Positions 37,719 to 51,521 of a stretch of DNA of 64,000 nucleotides are shown piece after piece (within the stretch, counting starts at the first letter, position 1; each line of letters opens with the position of its first letter). The notes below the pieces were generated by a model, which was not told the DNA's origin, searched no databases, and worked only from the letters and a program-made list of their open reading frames with translations. Origin of the DNA: Ashinkailepas kermadecensis (lineage: Eukaryota; Arthropoda; Thecostraca; Neolepadidae); assembly GCA_034440615.1 (NCBI GenBank), contig JAOTOM010003937.1, forward strand, positions 1 through 64,000, read 5' to 3'. The translations under genes and the position numbers were made by a program.

Positions 37719-40700
37719 AATGTCCCCGCCATGTCACTAGGACGAGATGAAACCACATGAAATTGCCCTGCCCCGCCCTCACACACACAGACATACACCA
37801 ACACCCCCGCCCTCACACACATACAGACATACACCGACAATGTCCCCGCCATGTCACTAGGACGAGATGAAACCACATGAAATTGCCCTGCCCCGCCCTC
37901 ACACACACAGACATACACCAACAAACCCCGCCCTCACACACATACAGACATACACCGACAATGTCCCCGCCATGTCACTAGGACGAGATGAAACCACATG
38001 AAATTGCCCTGCCCCGCCCTCACACACACAGACATACACCAACAACCCCCGCCCTCACACACCCACAGACATACACCGACAAACCCCGCCCTCACACACA
38101 CACAGACATACACCGACAACCCCCGCCCTCACACACACACAGACATACACCGACAACCCCCACCCTCACACACATACAGACATACACCGACAACCCCCGC
38201 CCTCACACACCCACAGACATACACCGACAACCCCCGCCCTCACACACACAGACATACACCGACAAACCCCGCCCTCACACACACAGACATACACCGACAA
38301 CCCCCGCCCTCACACCCACAGACATACACCGACAAACCCCGCCCTCACACAAACACAGACATACACCGACAATCCCCGCCCTCACACACCCACAGACATA
38401 CACCGACAACCCCCGCCCTCACACACCCACAGACATACACCGACAAACCCCGCCCTCACACACACACAGACATACACCGACAACCCCCGCCCTCACACAC
38501 ACACAGACATACACCGACAAACCCCGCCCTCACACAAACACAGACATACACCGACAATCCCCGCCCTCACACACCCACAGACATACACCGACAAACCCCG
38601 CCCTCACACAAACACAGACATACACCGACAATCCCCGCCCTCACACACACACAGACATACACCGACAAACCCCGCCCTCACACACCCACAGACATACACC
38701 GACAACCCCCGCCCTCACACACATACAGACATACACCGACAACCCCCGCCCTCACACACACAGACATACACCGACAAACCCCGCCCTCACACACACACAG
38801 ACATACACCGACAACCCCGCCCTCACACAAACACAGACATACACCGACAACCCCGCCCTCACACAACACAGACATACACCGACAACCCCGCCCTCACACA
38901 CACACAGACATACACCGACAAACCCCGCCCTCACACACAACACAGACATACACCGACAACCCCCGCCCTCACACACACACAGACATACACCGACAACCCC
39001 CGCCCTCACACACAACACACACAGACATACACCGACAACCCCGCCCTCACACACACACAGACATACACCGACAACCCCCGCCCCCACACACACACAGACA
39101 TACACCGACAACCCCCGCCCTCACACAAACACAGACATACACCGACAACCCCCGCCCTCACACACACACAGACATACACCGACAACCCCCGCCCTCACAC
39201 ACACACAGACATACACCGACAACCCCCGCCCTCACACACACAGACATACACCGACAACCCCGCCCTCACACACACACAGACATACACCGACAACCCCTGC
39301 CCTCACACACACACAGACATACACCGACAAACCCCGCCCTCACACAAACACAGACATACACCGACAACCCCCGCCCTCACACACACACAGACATACACCG
39401 ACAAACCCCGCCCTCACACAAACACAGACATACACCGACAATCCCCGCCCTCACACACACACAGACATACACCGACAAACCCCGCCCTCACACACACACA
39501 GACATACACCGACAACCCCCGCCCTCACACACACAGACATACACCGACAACCCCCGCCCTCACACACACAGACATACACCGACAAACCCCCGCCCTCACA
39601 CACACACAGACATACACCGACAACCCCCGCCCTCACACACACACAGACATACACCGACAAACCCCGCCCTCACACACACACAGACATACACCGACAAACC
39701 CCCGCCCTCACACACACACAGACATACACCGACAATCCCCGCCCTCACACACACACAGACATACACCGACAACCCCGCCCTCACACACACACAGACATAC
39801 ACCGACAACCCCGCCCTCACACACACACAGACATACACCGACAACCCCGCCCTCACACACACACAGACATACACCGACAACCCCGCCCTCACACACACAC
39901 ACAGACATACACCGACAACCCCGCCCTCACACACACACACAGACATACACCGACAACCCCCGCCCTCACACACACACAGACATACACCGACAACCCCGCC
40001 CTCACACACACACAGACATACACCGACAACCCCGCCCTCACACACACACAGACATACACCGACAACCCCGCCCTCACACACACACAGACATACACCGACA
40101 ACCCCGCCCTCACACACACACAGACATACACCGACAACCCCCGCCCTCACACACACACAGACATACACCGACAACCCCGCCCTCACACACACACAGACAT
40201 ACACCGACAACCCCGCCCTCACACACAACACAGACATACACCGACAAACCCCGCCCTCACACACACACAGACATACACCGACAACCCCGCCCTCACACAC
40301 ACACAGACATACACCGACAACCCCCGCCCTCACACACACACAGACATACACCGACAACCCCCGCCCTCACACACACAGACATACACCGACAACTCCTGCC
40401 CTCACACACACACAGACATACACCGACAACCCCCGCCCTCACACACACACAGACATACACCGACAACCCCCGCCCTCACACACACACAGACATACACCGA
40501 CAACCCCCGCCCTCCACACACACAGACATACACCGACAAACCCGCCCTCACACACCACAGACACACGACCCCCGCCCTCACACACACACAGACATACACC
40601 GACAACCCCCGCCCTCACACACACACAGACATACACCGACAAACCCCGCCCTCACACACACACAGACATACACCGACAACCCCCGCCCTCACACACACAC

Positions 40701-42487
40701 AGACATACACCGACAACCCCCGCCCTCACACACACACAGACATACACCGACAACCCCCGCCCTCACACACACACAGACATACACCGACAACCCCCGCCCT
40801 CACACACACACAGACATACACCGACAACCCCCGCCCTCACACACACACAGACATACACCGACAAACCCCGCCCTCACACACACACAGACATACACCGACA
40901 ACCCCCCCCCACACACACAACACAGACACCCTGCCCTCACACAGACATACCGACAACCCCCGCCCTCACACACACACAGACATACACCGACAACCCCGCC
41001 CTCACACACACACAGACATACAACCCCCGCCCTCACACACACACAGACATACACCGACAAACCCCGCCCTCACACACACACAGACATACACCGACAAACC
41101 CCGCCCTCACACACACACAGACATACACCGACAACCCCGCCCTCACACACACACAGACATACACCGACAACCCCGCCCTCACACACACACAGACATACAC
41201 CACACAGACATACACCGACAACCCCGCCCTCACACACACACAGACATACACCGACAACCCCCGCCCTCACACACACACAGACATACACCGACAACCCCCG
41301 CCCTACACACACACACAGACATACACCGACAACCCCCGCCCTCACACACACACACAGACATACACCCCTCACACACACACAGACATACACCGACAAACCC
41401 CCGCCCTCCACACACACAGACATACACCGACAACCCCCGCCCTCACACACACACAGACATACACCGACAACAACCCCGCCCTCACACACACACAGACATA
41501 CACCGACAACCCCGCCCTCACACACACACAGACATACACCGACAACCCCCGCCCTCACACACACACAGACATACACCGACAACCCCTCACACACACACAG
41601 ACATACACCGACAACCCCGCCCTCACACACACACATACACCGACAACACCAACCGACAACCCCGCCCTCACACACACAGACATACACCGACAACCCCGCC
41701 CCTCACACACACAGACATACACCGACAACCCCCGCCCTCACACACACAGACATACACCGACAAACCCCGCCCTCACACACACACACAGACATACACCGAC
41801 AAACCCCCGCCCTCACACACACACAGACATACACCGACAAACCCTGCCCTCACACACACACAGACATACACCGACAACCCCGCCCTCACACACACACAGA
41901 CATACACCGACAAACCCCGCCCTCACACACACACAGACATACACCGACAACCCCCGCCCTCACACACACACAGACATACACCGACAACCCCCGCCCTCAC
42001 ACACACACAGACATACACCGACAACCCCTGCCCTCACACACACAGACATACAGACAATCACACACACAGACATCCGACAACCCCCGCCCTCACACAAACA
42101 CAGACATACACCGACAACCCCCGCCCCCACACACACACAGACATACACCGACAACCCCCGCCCTCACACACACACAGACATACACCGGCAACCCCCGCCC
42201 TCACACACACACAGACATACACCGACAACCCCCACTCTCACACACACACACAGACATACACCGACAACCCCCGCCCTCACACACCCACAGACATACACCG
42301 ACAAACCCCGCCCTCACACAAACACAGACATACACCGACAACCCCCGCCCTCACACACACAGACATACACCGACAACCCCGCCCTCACACACACACAGAC
42401 ATACACCGACAACCCCGCCCTTACACACACACAGACATACACCGACAACCCCCGCCCCACACACACACACAGACATACACCGACAAC
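37719..42487. repeat. ~35-bp minisatellite of about 4.8 kb
   Basis: Units of 33-35 bp with CACACAGACATACACCGACA and a CCCCGCCCT segment, about 130 copies. The first three units are ~119 bp long and carry extra flank (ACGAGATGAAACCACATG). The 1516- and 1509-codon plus-strand frames are repeat artefacts. An unexpanded inverted relative lies at 49250-49430. Confidence 0.97.
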
Positions 42488-42610
42488 CGACTTCGCAGAA
42501 TGTCATATGTTGCCATGTCAATATTGAGAGTGCAGTGACAGCCTCAAAGTTGTGTAAAATGTCATTCCTTACGTCTACGTCTACATCCGATGTTGCCTGG
42601 TGCACCTATT
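42488..42610 (-). repeat. Flank of a dispersed repeat (expanded copy)
   Basis: The reverse complement matches 49258-49385 at about 80 percent (shared GGCAACATCGGA, GTAAGGAATGAC and CACAACTTT). Together with the flank at the other end of the array it defines one repeat copy whose middle has been amplified. Confidence 0.8.
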
Positions 42611-42689
42611 GTTCTTGGCTATGTTCGTGGCAACTCAAATGAAGAAATACAATATATCGAACAGTAATTTGATTTTAAAGTTGTTGAGT

Positions 42690-43523
<834 letters not shown>

Positions 43524-43563
43524 GGTGTTTCTTATATATATATATATATATATAAGAAACACC
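43524..43563. repeat. Perfect 40-bp palindrome
   Basis: GGTGTTTCTTATATA and onward reads identically on both strands, centred on a TA run. Such a sequence can extrude a cruciform. Related TTATATATATAAGAAA fragments follow to 43630. Confidence 0.9.
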
Positions 43564-44000
43564 TTATATATGTAACACCTTATATATATAAGAAATATTA
43601 TATATTTATAAGATACATAAGAATATATATATATTCAATCAAATTAAGTTCATACTTTTGTTCAGAACATTGCATTCCTTCATATGAGTTAACACGAACA
43701 TACGCAAAAAACCTGGAGTATTCCGTGCTATCAGGTTCCATATTGGCAGAGCCTGCTGATTACTGCGCCGTGCCAGTTTTGGCCAGACTGACTGCTGGTT
43801 ATTGCAGTTAATTTTTCATTTTCGTGGGGTGACACCCGTCGCTCTTTTCGCATTTAGTTTCCCAGTGGGGTGACACCCGTCAACCCACCTGGTTTTTTCG
43901 TTGCCGTATTTCCGTTCCCTTTGTTCTGCGTGTTTATTTAGATTTCGTTCAGTAGGGTTTTCCCCGTGGTGGGGAAAAAGAGGAAAAAGGACACGGACCC

Positions 44001-45280
44001 ATGCTCCCAACGGACTCAGACCCGGAATTTCCTCCTCTGACCACACCCGACGACCATCGCACGAACACAGACCAATCCCTTGATGCTCCCTCGATTGATG
44101 CAAACGTTGATGACCCGCGCCGAACTATTCCCCTCGATGACGCCATGGAAACCCTTTGCGCCTCGCCGACCCCTGCTCGTCCCAAGACCACGACCTCGCC
44201 TCGCAATCCAGACCATACCATCACTCTTCACGCCGCTGACCCACGCTCGAACCAGACCACGCCTTCCCAACCTGAACCAATCCAATCCGTCGAACCCTAC
44301 CTCGACAGTGCTGGCTCTTACAAAGTTAGCCTGTCGAGGAAACCGTTTCCTTCCGCCGTATCAACGTTTTCTGGCCGGCGAAACAACTCCTCGCCATATG
44401 CTCCTTAGCCAATCCTGACATCGAAGCCCCTGCCAACGGAACCCCTGTCCTAAAAACCCAAACCCGAGCCCAGACCAAAGCCCTCCTCCGTACCACCACA
44501 TTTTGTCGTAAATCCGTCACAGTTTCTCTCCATTCCAACCGCAATACCACCAAGGGCACCATCTTCGCGCCTGAGCTCCACTTCATGTCTGAAGCAGATA
44601 TTCAGGCGGAGCTGGGGCCGGAGGGGGTGACCCATGTCCGCCGCATCACCTCCTTCAAAGACGGCCAGAAACGTGACACGAGCCTCCTTGTCCTTGCCTT
44701 TAACTCTACCACTCTTCCCAAGACCCTACTCGCCGGATACCTACGATTCCAAGTCCGTGTCTGTATTCCCAATCCTCTCCGCTGTTTTAACTGTCAGCGC
44801 TTCGGCCATGGCAACAAAACATGTCGCCAACCAGCCCGATGCCCCAAGTGCGGCGTACCACCTCATCCCGAATCCACCTGCTCCAAACCTGCCCACTGCC
44901 TCAACTGCAACACATCCGATCACCTGACCACATCACCCCTCTGCCCAGTTTGGCACAAGGAGAAGGAGGTCTGCGCTGTCAAGGCCACGACCGGGGTGTC
45001 ATACCCCCAGGCCCGACGGTCTGTTGAAGCCACCTCCCCGTCAACTAAAACTTATGCTCAAGCGGCCACCGTTTCTCCCCCCACACGTCGCGTCAATACT
45101 ACTTCTACCTCGATTTCAAACAGACATAATTCCCGGTTTAGCTCCACTAAAAAAACTTACACCACTGACCACACCGACACAAACCACCCTGGCTCCCAAC
45201 ACACAGACCACTCCGGCTCCACAGACTCAAGTCACAAGGAATGCCAGACCCCGCAGCCATTCGGCTGCAGGGGAAATTAG
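44001..45280 (+). pseudogene. I-clade ORF1 (gag-like), one frameshift
   Basis: ATG at 44001 opens a Pro/Thr-rich N-terminus. A frame change near 44330 is needed to continue into VEETVSFRRINVFWPAK and the RNA-binding core. Three zinc knuckles follow: CFNCQRFGHGNKTC, CPKCGVPPHPESTC and a longer CLNC...H...C. Then comes WHKEKEVCAVK and a Ser/Thr-rich tail with a stop at 45280. The protein would coat its own RNA in the retrotransposition particle. Confidence 0.85.
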
Positions 45281-45468
45281 TTCCACTTCGGTGGGACGCC
45301 GACCAAGCCCGACGCGTCCAACGCAGGCCGGCGCCCGCGTGACCCGACCAACTCAACCCAGCCGGCGGGTATCCCCCGCGGCAGTGGCCGGCCGCGTGAC
45401 CTTTCCAAGGTTACTGGTCGGCCGGACGGATCGGGCGGGTCCGCCTCGACCACCCGCACCCAACACAC

Positions 45469-48400
45469 ATGCCGGACAGAACTGCAATCGTGGCTGCGCC
45501 ATGCACCGAAAGGTGCCGAGAAACATTACTTTTTATCTTTCTTAGGTCGGTTTTTTTACAGTGGAATTGCCGGAGCTTAATATCGAAATGGGCAGAAATG
45601 AAAGCATTCTTTAGTTTACTCACTCCCATTCTCATCGCATTTCAGGAAACTTGGTTCTTACCCACCGATCCATATAATTTAAACATCTTTAATTACTCGC
45701 TCTACCGTCACGACGAGGTCCGTGAAACACACCGCAGTGGCGGTACAGCACTTTACATAAACAATGATTACACACATACACAAATTACACTCAATTCACC
45801 TTTACAAGCAGTAGCTTGTACTTTGCGTTTTCATGGTAGGAACATAGATGTATGTTCATTATATATTCCATCATCTACAGACAACACAAACATCTTGATA
45901 GAATTAGAAAACCCTATCATTTTACTTGGCGATTTTAACGCCCATAGCCCAGCGTGGGATAGAACACGCATACTTCCAGACACTCGCGGACGCATAGTTG
46001 AACAAACACACTTAGACAAACACAATTTAGTATTACTTAACACCGGTGAGCCAACATTTTCTCCACCTTGGTCACAATACAGAAACTGCCATTGATTTAA
46101 CAATTTGTTCTCCAGCCCTGGCCAACGAATTTGATTCGACATAAACACAGACATTCATGATAGCGATCACTACCCAATTAAATTAGTACCGACAATTTCA
46201 ACAACCGCCGATACCACATCAAGTTGCATTCCTCGCTGGAAACTTTCGAGGGCCGACTGGACCAAATTTGAGGAGCTTTCATCATTACAGTACAACCCGG
46301 ACATTTCTCCAGTACAAAACATGCATTTAATTACCAATACACTTTTACAAGCAGCGTCTGCAACAATTACACTCACAAAGCCTATGACAAAACGTACCCC
46401 AGTCCCCTGGTGGTCCATAGAAGTTTCCCAAGCAATAGCCACTAGAAAATGAGCATTTAGAAAATATCTACGCCATCCCGACCAACAAAAATTTAATCAA
46501 CCGGAACCATGAACGAGCAAGAACACGTTGCATTATACGTAACGCTAAGCGCCGGTCATGGGCAAATTACCTCCAGCAACTTACTTTCGATACACCATTA
46601 AGCAAGATATGGGGATTAATCCGCCGTTTGAGCGGACGATCCCCATTTAGATCATTACCAGCCCTCAAACTTCATAATCACATAATTACAGAACCCCAAG
46701 AAATAGTAAACACCCTAACAGATACCATTGCCTACCATAGCTCCGACGAAAACGACAGACCTGGCTTCATAGAAAATGCACTACACACTTTTTACCTCGA
46801 TCCCGCACAAATTGTTTCGATAACACAGAAATATATAATTCTCCTTTACAAATTTCAGAACTCGATGCAGCCATTTCCTCCGCCGGCAATATTTCAGTAG
46901 GGCCCGAGAACTTACATTATTCCTTTTTCAGACATTGATCGGATCACACCAAACATTGCACTTTGCACACATTTAATCCCCTATGGACAACTCATGCCTT
47001 CCCCGAAACTTGGAAAGAATCTTTCATTATACCATCCCAAAACCTGGCACGGACCATAGTAACTCCACTAATTTTCGACCCATTGCACTCACTAGTTGTT
47101 TAGGAAAGCTTTTTAAACGTATAGCTATCAAAAGACTGACCTGGCACCTGGAAACAAATTCCCTTCTATCTCCCTTTCAATGTGGTTTTCGGCGAGGACG
47201 CAGCACAATAGATCATCTCATTCGGTTAGAAACGGACATCCGCCTAGGTTACAAAAAACATGAACACACTGTCGCAGTATTTTTAGACATCAGCAAAGCG
47301 TACGATATAGTCTTCAAACCCGCATTACTCTTCAAAATTCAGCACCTCGGTATAAAAGGACACTTAGCACATTATTTAGTAGGTTTTTTTTTTATCTGGT
47401 TCTCGTCGATTCCACATCAGATGCCGGTCAGCCATTTCCGATTCACATTGCCTTCAGAACGGTCTACCACAGGGAAGTTGTCTTTCATCAGTATTATTTA
47501 ACATTATCATTAATGATCTTTTCGATGACATGCCTGCCAATATATCATATTCTCTATTTGCAGACGATAGCGCAATTTGGTGTTCCGGCAAAAATTCTGA
47601 ACATTGTTTAATTCGCTTGCAAAACATACTTGACAGAATACACCAATGGTCCCTGAAGTATGGTTTCATTTTTTCAGCCCCAAAATCTGCAACACTGATA
47701 TTTAGTAAATCGACACCATGCCCAAACTCAAATACACCGCTTCACCTCGGGAACAATCACATACCTTTTGTAAATTCATTCAAATTTCTTGGTATTATTT
47801 TTATCGAAGGCTATCTATGCATAAACACATCAAACACGTCCAGACGAAATGTTTTCACCGACTCAATTTATTTCGTTGTATTACTTCTTCCTCATTCGGA
47901 GCCGACCGCCAAACGCTTTTACTTCTCTACAAATCATTAGTTCTTCCCATCATAGAATATTGGTCGGTAGTTTATGCTGGTGGCTGTACCTCCGCTTTGA
48001 AACTTTTGGACAACATACAAAATAAATTTATCCGCATAGCACTCGGTACAATGACAACTTCTCCCATCATTTCTCTACAAACCGAATCAGGAATTCCGCC
48101 ATTGGCTCTACGAAGAATGGAACAAACACTTAGGTATGCCGCAAAAATTCAGTTTAAAGAACACCACCTCACACACGCATCCTTGCAAATTCTCCCAAAC
48201 TTACACCACAACTATTTAAGTACAGCCGAAAAGCGAACCAGTCCTACCATAGCTTCACACGTCAAAACATCTTCTACACAACTTCAATATATTATTCCAC
48301 ACATTACTTTTCTTCCTCAATCTACTACACCACCGTGGCAGATGTCCGAACGGCACGTATTTTATCTAACTACCACCCCAAAATCACAACTTTGTCCAGA

Positions 48401-49158
48401 ATATGCCAAACAAAAATTCCACCAGCTTCGGTCTCGATATCGCCATGTTCCCTTTATCTTTACTGACGGATCTAAGGATGCTAACACCACAGGAAACGCC
48501 ATTGTTTCGGGTACACACACAGCACAACAACGCCTACCAAACGGAACTTCCATTTTCATTGCCGAATTACACACCATTCTGATTGCTCTTCGTTATATTC
48601 GTAATCGTTTCCTTTGTCACCCCATGCGCAGCGTCGTTGTTTGTTCGGACTCAAAATCTGTTCTTCAATCACTTTCTTCGCTTTATTTTTCGCACCATTG
48701 TCATATTTCCATCTATGACACACTTCAAACACTTTACATGATGGGCGTGAGGGTCCGTTTCCTGTGGGTGCCCAGCCACTGTGGCATCCCAGGAAACGAC
48801 TCATCAAGTTGGGACGTTGAACGATGTTCAACGATGGGCATCATCCTTTCAAAAAACCGACACGAAGAAAAAGTCCTATCACGTTTACGCATCGGCCATA
48901 CTTTTCTTGCCCATCGATATATCTACACGACTTCATCTCGACCTTCATGCCCATCATGCAATACTCATATTACAGTCCCACATATATTACTACACTGCCC
49001 GCAATACCATGGCCCTAGAAAACCACTTACCGATTACTGCCACACACACAACATTCCATTCTCTTTGCCCTCATTGTTGGGGAATGATCACCCGTTTCTT
49101 ATCAAATTACTTTGTATTTTTTTCGACAAACCAACTTGTTCCAGGAATTATAGACTGA
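45469..49158 (+). pseudogene. I-clade ORF2: endonuclease, RT, RNase H; frameshifted
   Basis: Endonuclease: LQWNCRSLISKWAEMKAFF, FQETW, LLGDFNAHSPAWD (about 45928). RT: FRPIALTSCLGKLFKR (about 47068), FRRGRSTIDHL, VFLDISKAYD (about 47275), FADDSAIW (about 47556). RNase H: FTDGSKDAN (about 48458), AELHTILIAL, VCSDSKSVLQ, WVPSHCGIPGND (about 48766), so the catalytic D-E-D set is present. A C-x2-C...H...C motif near 48945 closes it. Frameshifts or stops near 46090, 46450, 46900, 47370, 47500 and 47900 break it. Confidence 0.88.
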
Positions 49159-49195
49159 CTTTTGCGATCTAATACATTGTTCCTTTTATATCAAC

Positions 49196-49227
49196 GGCGC
49201 GAAATGGCCTGAGGTGGCCGAAGCGCC
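49196..49227 (+). other. 3'-terminal hairpin of the I-clade element
   Basis: Outer stem GGCGC/GCGCC encloses an inner GGCC/GGCC stem with the loop TGAGGT. It lies about 20 nt before the apparent 3' end. Such hairpins are plausible recognition elements for the element's own RT; that role is inferred. Confidence 0.6.
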
Positions 49228-49249
49228 TAAATCAACAAAATGTCAAACA

Positions 49250-49430
49250 TACACAAAACATAGGGGTACCGGGCAACATCGGACGTAGAGTAAGGAATGA
49301 CGTTTTGCACAACTTTCAGGTTGTCACTACATTCTCAGCACTGACATGGCCACACACGTGCTCTACGAAATCGGTTGTTTGTGTGTGTGTGAGGATGGGG
49401 AGGTCAAATTCATATGGCTTCATGATGGAT
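49250..49430 (+). repeat. Unexpanded copy of the dispersed repeat behind the 35-bp array
   Basis: Aligns to both flanks of the 37.72-42.61 kb region in inverted orientation, but contains only one GTTGTTTGTGTGTGTGTGAG unit between them. The right part (AAATTCATATGGCTTCATGA) matches the 37740-37765 flank (AAACCACATGAAATT on the other strand). Confidence 0.8.
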
Positions 49431-49639
49431 ATAGATGTAATTCAGGAAGTCAACATTAAAAGCTCAGATTAATTTGAAACGACTACAGCATCGCTATAAA
49501 AGTCACAGAGCATTTCCACGCCAGTAAATATCGATAGAAAACGGATGTAGCTACCAGGGGACCCTACCTTCATGCGTCACTCAATGCTGATTGCATCGAT
49601 ACGTCTCAATGCTGACTATATCTATACGTTTCAATATAT

Positions 49640-49641
49640 AT

Positions 49642-49706
<65 letters not shown>
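49640..49706. repeat. (TA)n microsatellite
   Basis: About 65 bp of pure TA. Confidence 0.95.
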
Positions 49707-49708
<2 letters not shown>

Positions 49709-50189
49709 TGCTGAAGAATCGTGCTAGGAAGTGATGTATGGCGCAACTGCAGAGGCACAGCAGGCTATTGATGCAAACTGATGCAAATTCAGGTGAAGTG
49801 CTACTGCTAAAACTGTCCCAATATACCGCATCTTGTCAATTATCTGTCGGCTCTAGCCATGAGATGGTCAGGGATACCTCAGCTCCGGTGCAGTATCCCT
49901 CTGATGACTGAGGTAGTCTGAACCACACCTTGTCCAGTTCTGTTGACTCTAGCCATGAGGTGGTCAGGGATACCTCAGCTCCGGTTGGGTATACCCAAGA
50001 GGGCTATATACCCCTGGGTATACCCAGAGGGCCCTCTGACGATCCATCTGCCCTCTGACGATCCAGGTGATCTGAACCACACCTTGCCTATTTCTGTCGG
50101 TTCTAGCCATGGGACGGTCAGGGATACCTCAGTTTTAGCTGCGGTGGAACACCCCTGTGACGATGCGGGTGGTCTGAAGAGCATTTTCC
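49707..50189. repeat. Three diverged 100-155-bp repeats
   Basis: GGTCAGGGATACCTCAG occurs at 49869, 49964 and 50117, each preceded by CTCTAGCCATGAG-type sequence and followed by CTGAACCACACCTTG-type sequence. The left 140 bp is unique. Confidence 0.7.
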
Positions 50190-50418
50190 TCACAGATGCA
50201 GGCCGTTGTAAGTCTCCTGAAATACGCCACTTGAGGGTCCAATGGAAGCGGCAGTGTGTGGCGATTCCGAGTTGCGATGCGTCGTTCCTCCGAGTTGCGA
50301 TGCGTCGTTCCGCCCCGAAGCTCGCCCGGTCAAACTTTCGTCCTCTTCGTTGCTCTGTTTCGGAGGCGTACTCGACGAGTTAGCCTCTGATGCAGAATTT
50401 TCTGACACTCCTGAAACC
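50190..50418 (-). CDS. Candidate terminal exon, Ser-rich acidic tail
   Basis: From a possible acceptor (GGGTTTCAG) the frame reads VSENSASEANSSSTPPKQSN, EEDESLTGRASGRND and so on, ending ETYNGLHL with TGA at 50190. It is low-complexity and polar, like a disordered C-terminal tail. A 21-bp direct repeat (GAGTTGCGATGCGTCGTTCC) adds part of it. No family match, and the acceptor tract is weak. Confidence 0.25.
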
Positions 50419-50566
50419 CGGCCGGTCGGGTCGTATTATGTTGGTGGGTTGTTTCTATTCTGCTGGCGTTTCTGCGGATGCTGACGAGTGCCACTCTTCA
50501 CGAACATGTCGAATTTTGATGATGAATTTCGAATTTGTGACGTGGCGTTTTCCACACTTGAGCGCG
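50419..50566. other. Spacer before the 41-bp array
   Basis: Unique DNA, nothing recognised. Confidence 0.35.
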
Positions 50567-51521
50567 TGGTGCCTTTAGTCACTGTGTGTGCACTGGTCTG
50601 ACCGGCGTCCCACCGCTCGGTGGTGCCTTTAGTCACTGTGTGTGCACTGGTCTGACCCGCGTCCCACCTTTAGTCACTGTGTGTGCGCTGGTCTGACCCG
50701 CGTCCCACCTTTAGTCACTGTGTGTGCACTGGTCTGACCGGCGTCCCACCGCTCGGTGGTGCCTTTAGTCACTGTGTGTGCACTGGTCTGACCGGCGTCC
50801 CACCTTTAGTCACTGTGTGTGCACTGGTCTGACCGGCGTCCCACCTTTAGTCACTGTGTGTGCACTGGTCTGACCGGCGTCCCACCTTTAGTCACTGTGT
50901 GTGCACTGGTCTGACCGGCGTCCCACCTTTAGTCACTGTGTGTGCACTGGTCTGACCGGCGTCCCACCTTTAGTCACTGTGTGTGCACTGGTCTGACCGG
51001 CGTCCCACCGCTCGGTGGTGCCTTTAGTCCCTGTGTGTGCACTGGTTTACCGGCGTCCCACCTTTAGTCACTGTGTGTGCACTGGTCTGACCGGCGTCCC
51101 ACCTTTAGTCACTGTGTGTGCACTGGTCTGACCGGCGTCCGCGGCGCCCACCTTTAGTCACTGTGTGTGCACTGGTCTGACCGGCGTCCCACCTTTTTAC
51201 TGTGTGTGCACTGGTCTGACCGGCGTCCCACCTTTAGTCACTGTGTGTGCACTGGTCTGACCGGCGTCCCACCTTTAGTCACTGTGTGTGCACTGGTCTG
51301 ACCGGCGTCCCACCTTTAGTCACTGTGTGTGCACTGGTCTGACCGGCGTCCCACCTTTAGTCACTGTGTGTGCACTGGTCTGACCCGCGTCCCACCTTTA
51401 GTCACTGTGTGTGCACTGGTCTGACCGGCGTCCCACCTTTAGTCACTGTGTGTACACTGGTCTGACCGGCGTCCCACCTTTAGTCACTGTGTGTGCACTG
51501 GTCTGACCGGCGTCCCACCGC
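50567..51521. repeat. 41-bp minisatellite, about 23 units
   Basis: Unit contains TTTAGTCACTGTGTGTGCAC and GGTCTGACCGGCGTCCCACC. Some units carry GCTCGGTGGTGCC, giving a variant class. On the minus strand each unit holds GACGCCG|GTCAG, which also occurs at the array's right edge. Confidence 0.96.

Larger units (their letters stand above)
43800..49250 (+). mobile_element. I-clade non-LTR retrotransposon, near full length
   Basis: 5' UTR with a repeated GTGGGGTGACACCCGTC, ORF1 (gag with three zinc knuckles), ORF2 (endonuclease, RT, RNase H, terminal Cys-His motif), and a short 3' UTR with a hairpin (GGCGC at 49196 pairing GCGCC at 49223). RNase H after RT places it in the I group. Frameshifts in both ORFs make it non-autonomous. 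A second, decayed copy is at 100-1250. The exact 5' end is uncertain. Confidence 0.88.

Noticed and set aside
37988..42538. 1516- and 1509-codon open frames of His-Thr-Pro repeats
   Set aside because: They arise purely from the ~35-bp minisatellite. Several frames are open at once and there is no start, splice or domain support.
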